A DNA stretch of 8,309 nucleotides from Methanobrevibacter ruminantium (GTDB lineage Archaea; Methanobacteriota; Methanobacteria; Methanobacteriales; Methanobacteriaceae), in assembly GCA_004553595.1 (NCBI GenBank), contig SFKZ01000038.1, forward strand, positions 1 to 8,309, read 5' to 3'. Under the pieces are notes generated by a model. That model worked only from the letters and a program-made list of their open reading frames with translations, was not told where the DNA came from and did no database searches. The position numbers were made by a program, and so were the translations under genes. Each line of letters starts with the position of its first letter. Within the stretch, counting starts at the first letter, position 1. Of this stretch, positions 6,783 through 8,309 are shown one piece after another.

Positions 6783-6947
6783 TTAAGCATCCTCACTCTC
6801 ATCCGATGTATTTTCAGCCATAAGTGCATCTTTTAAATCCTTCTTTTCTCTTAATTTCTTACCTAAAATAACAGCCAAAACAATAAGAACAAAGAATACT
6901 ATCATAACTAAAAGATATGACAAAAATGTATTGATAAATGAAATCAT
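6783..6947 (-). CDS. Small single-pass membrane protein, function unknown
   Basis: A 54-codon gene. The product starts MISFINTFLSYLL, has one hydrophobic helix (about residues 8-28, rich in L, V, I and F), then a basic stretch (GKKLREKK, 29-36) and an acidic tail ending TSDESEDA. By the positive-inside rule the C-terminus should be cytoplasmic. The gene is real rather than chance: a perfect AGGAGG (6954-6959) lies six bases before the ATG, a good promoter lies just upstream, and the charge pattern is that of a membrane miniprotein. It is 29 bases ahead of thrC and is probably cotranscribed with it. I do not recognise a characterised family. The position suggests either a small accessory protein or simply a gene sharing the promoter. 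Nothing in its codons looks like a threonine-rich attenuator leader. Confidence 0.82.
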   Translation of the reverse strand: MISFINTFLSYLLVMIVFFVLIVLAVILGKKLREKKDLKDALMAENTSDESEDA

Positions 6948-6976
6948 TTTATGCCTCCTAAAATTTTATACAATTT

Positions 6977-7005
6977 AATATAACATTTTTAATTTAATAA
7001 CTCAA
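6977..7005 (-). promoter_or_regulatory. Promoter of the small membrane protein / thrC transcript
   Basis: On the minus strand TTGAGT (7005-7000) and TATATT (6982-6977) are 17 bases apart, and a TG one base before the -10 makes it an extended -10 as well. Transcription would start near 6970, about 23 bases before the small gene's ATG, leaving a short leader just long enough for its ribosome binding site. The -35 lies within ten bases of the end of the MutS-like gene. No terminator hairpin is visible between that gene and this promoter. Confidence 0.65.
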
Positions 7006-7013
7006 TGAAACAA

Positions 7014-8309
7014 TTATTTATTCCATACCCCGTTTTTAATGAAGCTGTCTGCTCTGCTTATTGCATTATTTACAATTTCATCATCATATCCTAAGCACGA
7101 TAATAATCTGATTGCGTTTCTTGAATTTGCAGCCCCCTCATATAGCTTGTAACTAAATACCACATCGTCCTTTTTTATTTCCTCGGTAAAATGATAATTA
7201 CTGAATACATCCGATAAAAGCTCTGTAAGCTCAATATCATGTGTAGCTAAAAAGCATAAAACATTATCCTTGGCAAGGCTTAATAGAATTTCTACCGATG
7301 CAGCAATTCTCTCAACTGTGTTTGTACCTCTTAACACTTCATCAACTACACATAGTATTTTACAAGAGTCATTATTTACTTCATCAAGAATTCGCTTTAA
7401 TGATTTTATCTCTGAGACAAAGTAGCTCTCGCCGGCAGTAATATCATCTTTAAGCGCCATAGAAGTATAGATTTTATAAAATGGAGCCTTATATTCCTTT
7501 GCAAAAACAAATCCGAAGCTTTGTGCAAATATCACATTAATAGCTACTGTTTTAAGAAATGTCGACTTACCTGAAGCATTGCATCCTGTAATTAATATTC
7601 CCTGTCTTGTATTTATTGAATTACATACTGGATTTTCAACTAACGGATGATACGCATCAACCAGATTGATTCCTGTCTCATAATCAAATATTGGCTTTGC
7701 AACATTATATCTTTCTTTAAATTTATTTACAGCTACTGCTGTGTCAATATCTCCAATAATTTCATAAAGCTCAAGTGCTTCTTTTATATGTCCCTTTAAA
7801 AATGAAATCATCGAATTATATTTAATTATGTCCAAGTGGAAAATCATCCTTAGATAATCAAATAATATTGAAAGAGGATTACTTGTAACTCTTGCCCCCT
7901 GAGATATTATTTTTGTTCCGAACATAAACGGTAAGAAAACATCTTTAATTTCATTTATTCTCTGATATTTAATATTAAAAATCTCATAATTTTCAATCCC
8001 GGTAATCTTATATTTCTTAACCGAATTAATCATTCTGATTAAATAATTGAAAACATAAAGCTTTGAAGAAATAATTGCTTTTGTCTTGAAATAATCCGAT
8101 ACAGCAATTGCAATCATTATAAAAAAAGCTACAATTCCGGGTCCTGGATATACAAAAATCAGCGCAAATGAAATTACTGTCAGTAAATCAATAACTAAAT
8201 GTTTTAAATTACTCTCTTTCTTTTCATTTTCAAATGAACAGATCTCATCTTCAAATTTGTATTTAGAAAGAGTTGATATTTCAGACAGCATATTAATAAG
8301 TGATAAATT
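7014..8309 (-). CDS. Membrane-anchored MutS-family ATPase (N-terminus beyond window)
   Basis: The visible part has the MutS C-terminal ATPase domain but no mismatch-recognition domain. Numbered from an internal Met at 8291: two hydrophobic segments (about 32-48 and 52-66) joined by a tight PGPG turn, a helical middle region (about 70-200), YHPLV at 214, Walker A GCNASGKST at 236-244, Walker B CVVDEVLRGTNT with D317-E318, and ATHD at 349-352. Classical MutS has GPNMxGKST and DEIGRGTST, so the ATPase core is intact but divergent. The frame stays open from 8291 to the edge (NLSLIN) and the Met at 8291 lacks a ribosome binding site, so I treat the gene as truncated by the window. Its role is unknown: a DNA-repair function is doubtful without the recognition domain, and the membrane anchor suggests a different target. 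The gene precedes the small membrane-protein/thrC unit by 66 bases on the same strand. Confidence 0.88.
   Translation of the reverse strand, partial: NLSLINMLSEISTLSKYKFEDEICSFENEKKESNLKHLVIDLLTVISFALIFVYPGPGIVAFFIMIAIAVSDYFKTKAIISSKLYVFNYLIRMINSVKKYKITGIENYEIFNIKYQRINEIKDVFLPFMFGTKIISQGARVTSNPLSILFDYLRMIFHLDIIKYNSMISFLKGHIKEALELYEIIGDIDTAVAVNKFKERYNVAKPIFDYETGINLVDAYHPLVENPVCNSINTRQGILITGCNASGKSTFLKTVAINVIFAQSFGFVFAKEYKAPFYKIYTSMALKDDITAGESYFVSEIKSLKRILDEVNNDSCKILCVVDEVLRGTNTVERIAASVEILLSLAKDNVLCFLATHDIELTELLSDVFSNYHFTEEIKKDDVVFSYKLYEGAANSRNAIRLLSCLGYDDEIVNNAISRADSFIKNGVWNK

Noticed and set aside
6948..7013. T-box or threonine attenuator ahead of thrC
   Set aside because: The leader is only about 23 bases, no terminator/antiterminator structure is visible, and the small gene is not threonine-rich.
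8289..8291. ATG taken as the true start of the MutS-like gene
   Set aside because: There is no purine-rich site upstream, the frame stays open to the window edge, and only one hydrophobic hairpin precedes the ATPase. The N-terminus is more likely outside the window.

Overview
The window looks like chromosomal DNA from a low-GC anaerobic Firmicute, most likely a Lachnospiraceae-type clostridium (Roseburia/Butyrivibrio/Eubacterium relatives). I infer this from AT-rich intergenic DNA, strong AGGAGG-type ribosome binding sites, a TTG start, the clostridial style of the PEP carboxykinase N-terminus, long-form threonine synthase, and a membrane-anchored MutS-like ATPase. No tRNA, rRNA, CRISPR array, insertion sequence or phage gene is visible. 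Almost all of it is core metabolism.

Left part (1-2830, minus strand): deoC (deoxyribose-phosphate aldolase) is followed closely by a long aminopeptidase P gene, and then by the 5' end of pckA (ATP-dependent PEP carboxykinase), which runs off the left edge. pckA has its own near-consensus promoter. The -35 box of that promoter overlaps the last codons of the aminopeptidase gene, and a 16-bp palindrome lies in the pckA leader.

Middle part (2750-5250, plus strand): an AT-rich divergent intergenic region separates deoC from a tight three-gene cluster. This cluster is citrate synthase (gltA), a stand-alone CheY-like receiver domain, and a small protein that I assign to the CheX/CheC phosphatase family because of the spacing of its signature residues. 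It ends at a strong bidirectional terminator. The pairing of a receiver with a probable matching phosphatase, downstream of a metabolic gene, is the most interesting arrangement here.

Right part (5250-8309, minus strand): threonine synthase (thrC) is preceded by a 54-codon gene for a single-pass membrane protein, and the two share a well-formed promoter. Upstream of that is a MutS-family ATPase with two membrane segments and no visible mismatch-recognition domain. Its reading frame is still open at the right edge, so its N-terminus is missing.

Overall the genes touch the oxaloacetate node (PEP carboxykinase and citrate synthase), amino-acid supply (threonine synthase, aminopeptidase P) and nucleoside catabolism (DeoC). 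Nothing in the window is clearly a new defence or mobile system. The less-understood items are the gltA-linked CheY/CheX pair, the small membrane protein ahead of thrC, and the membrane-bound MutS-like protein.
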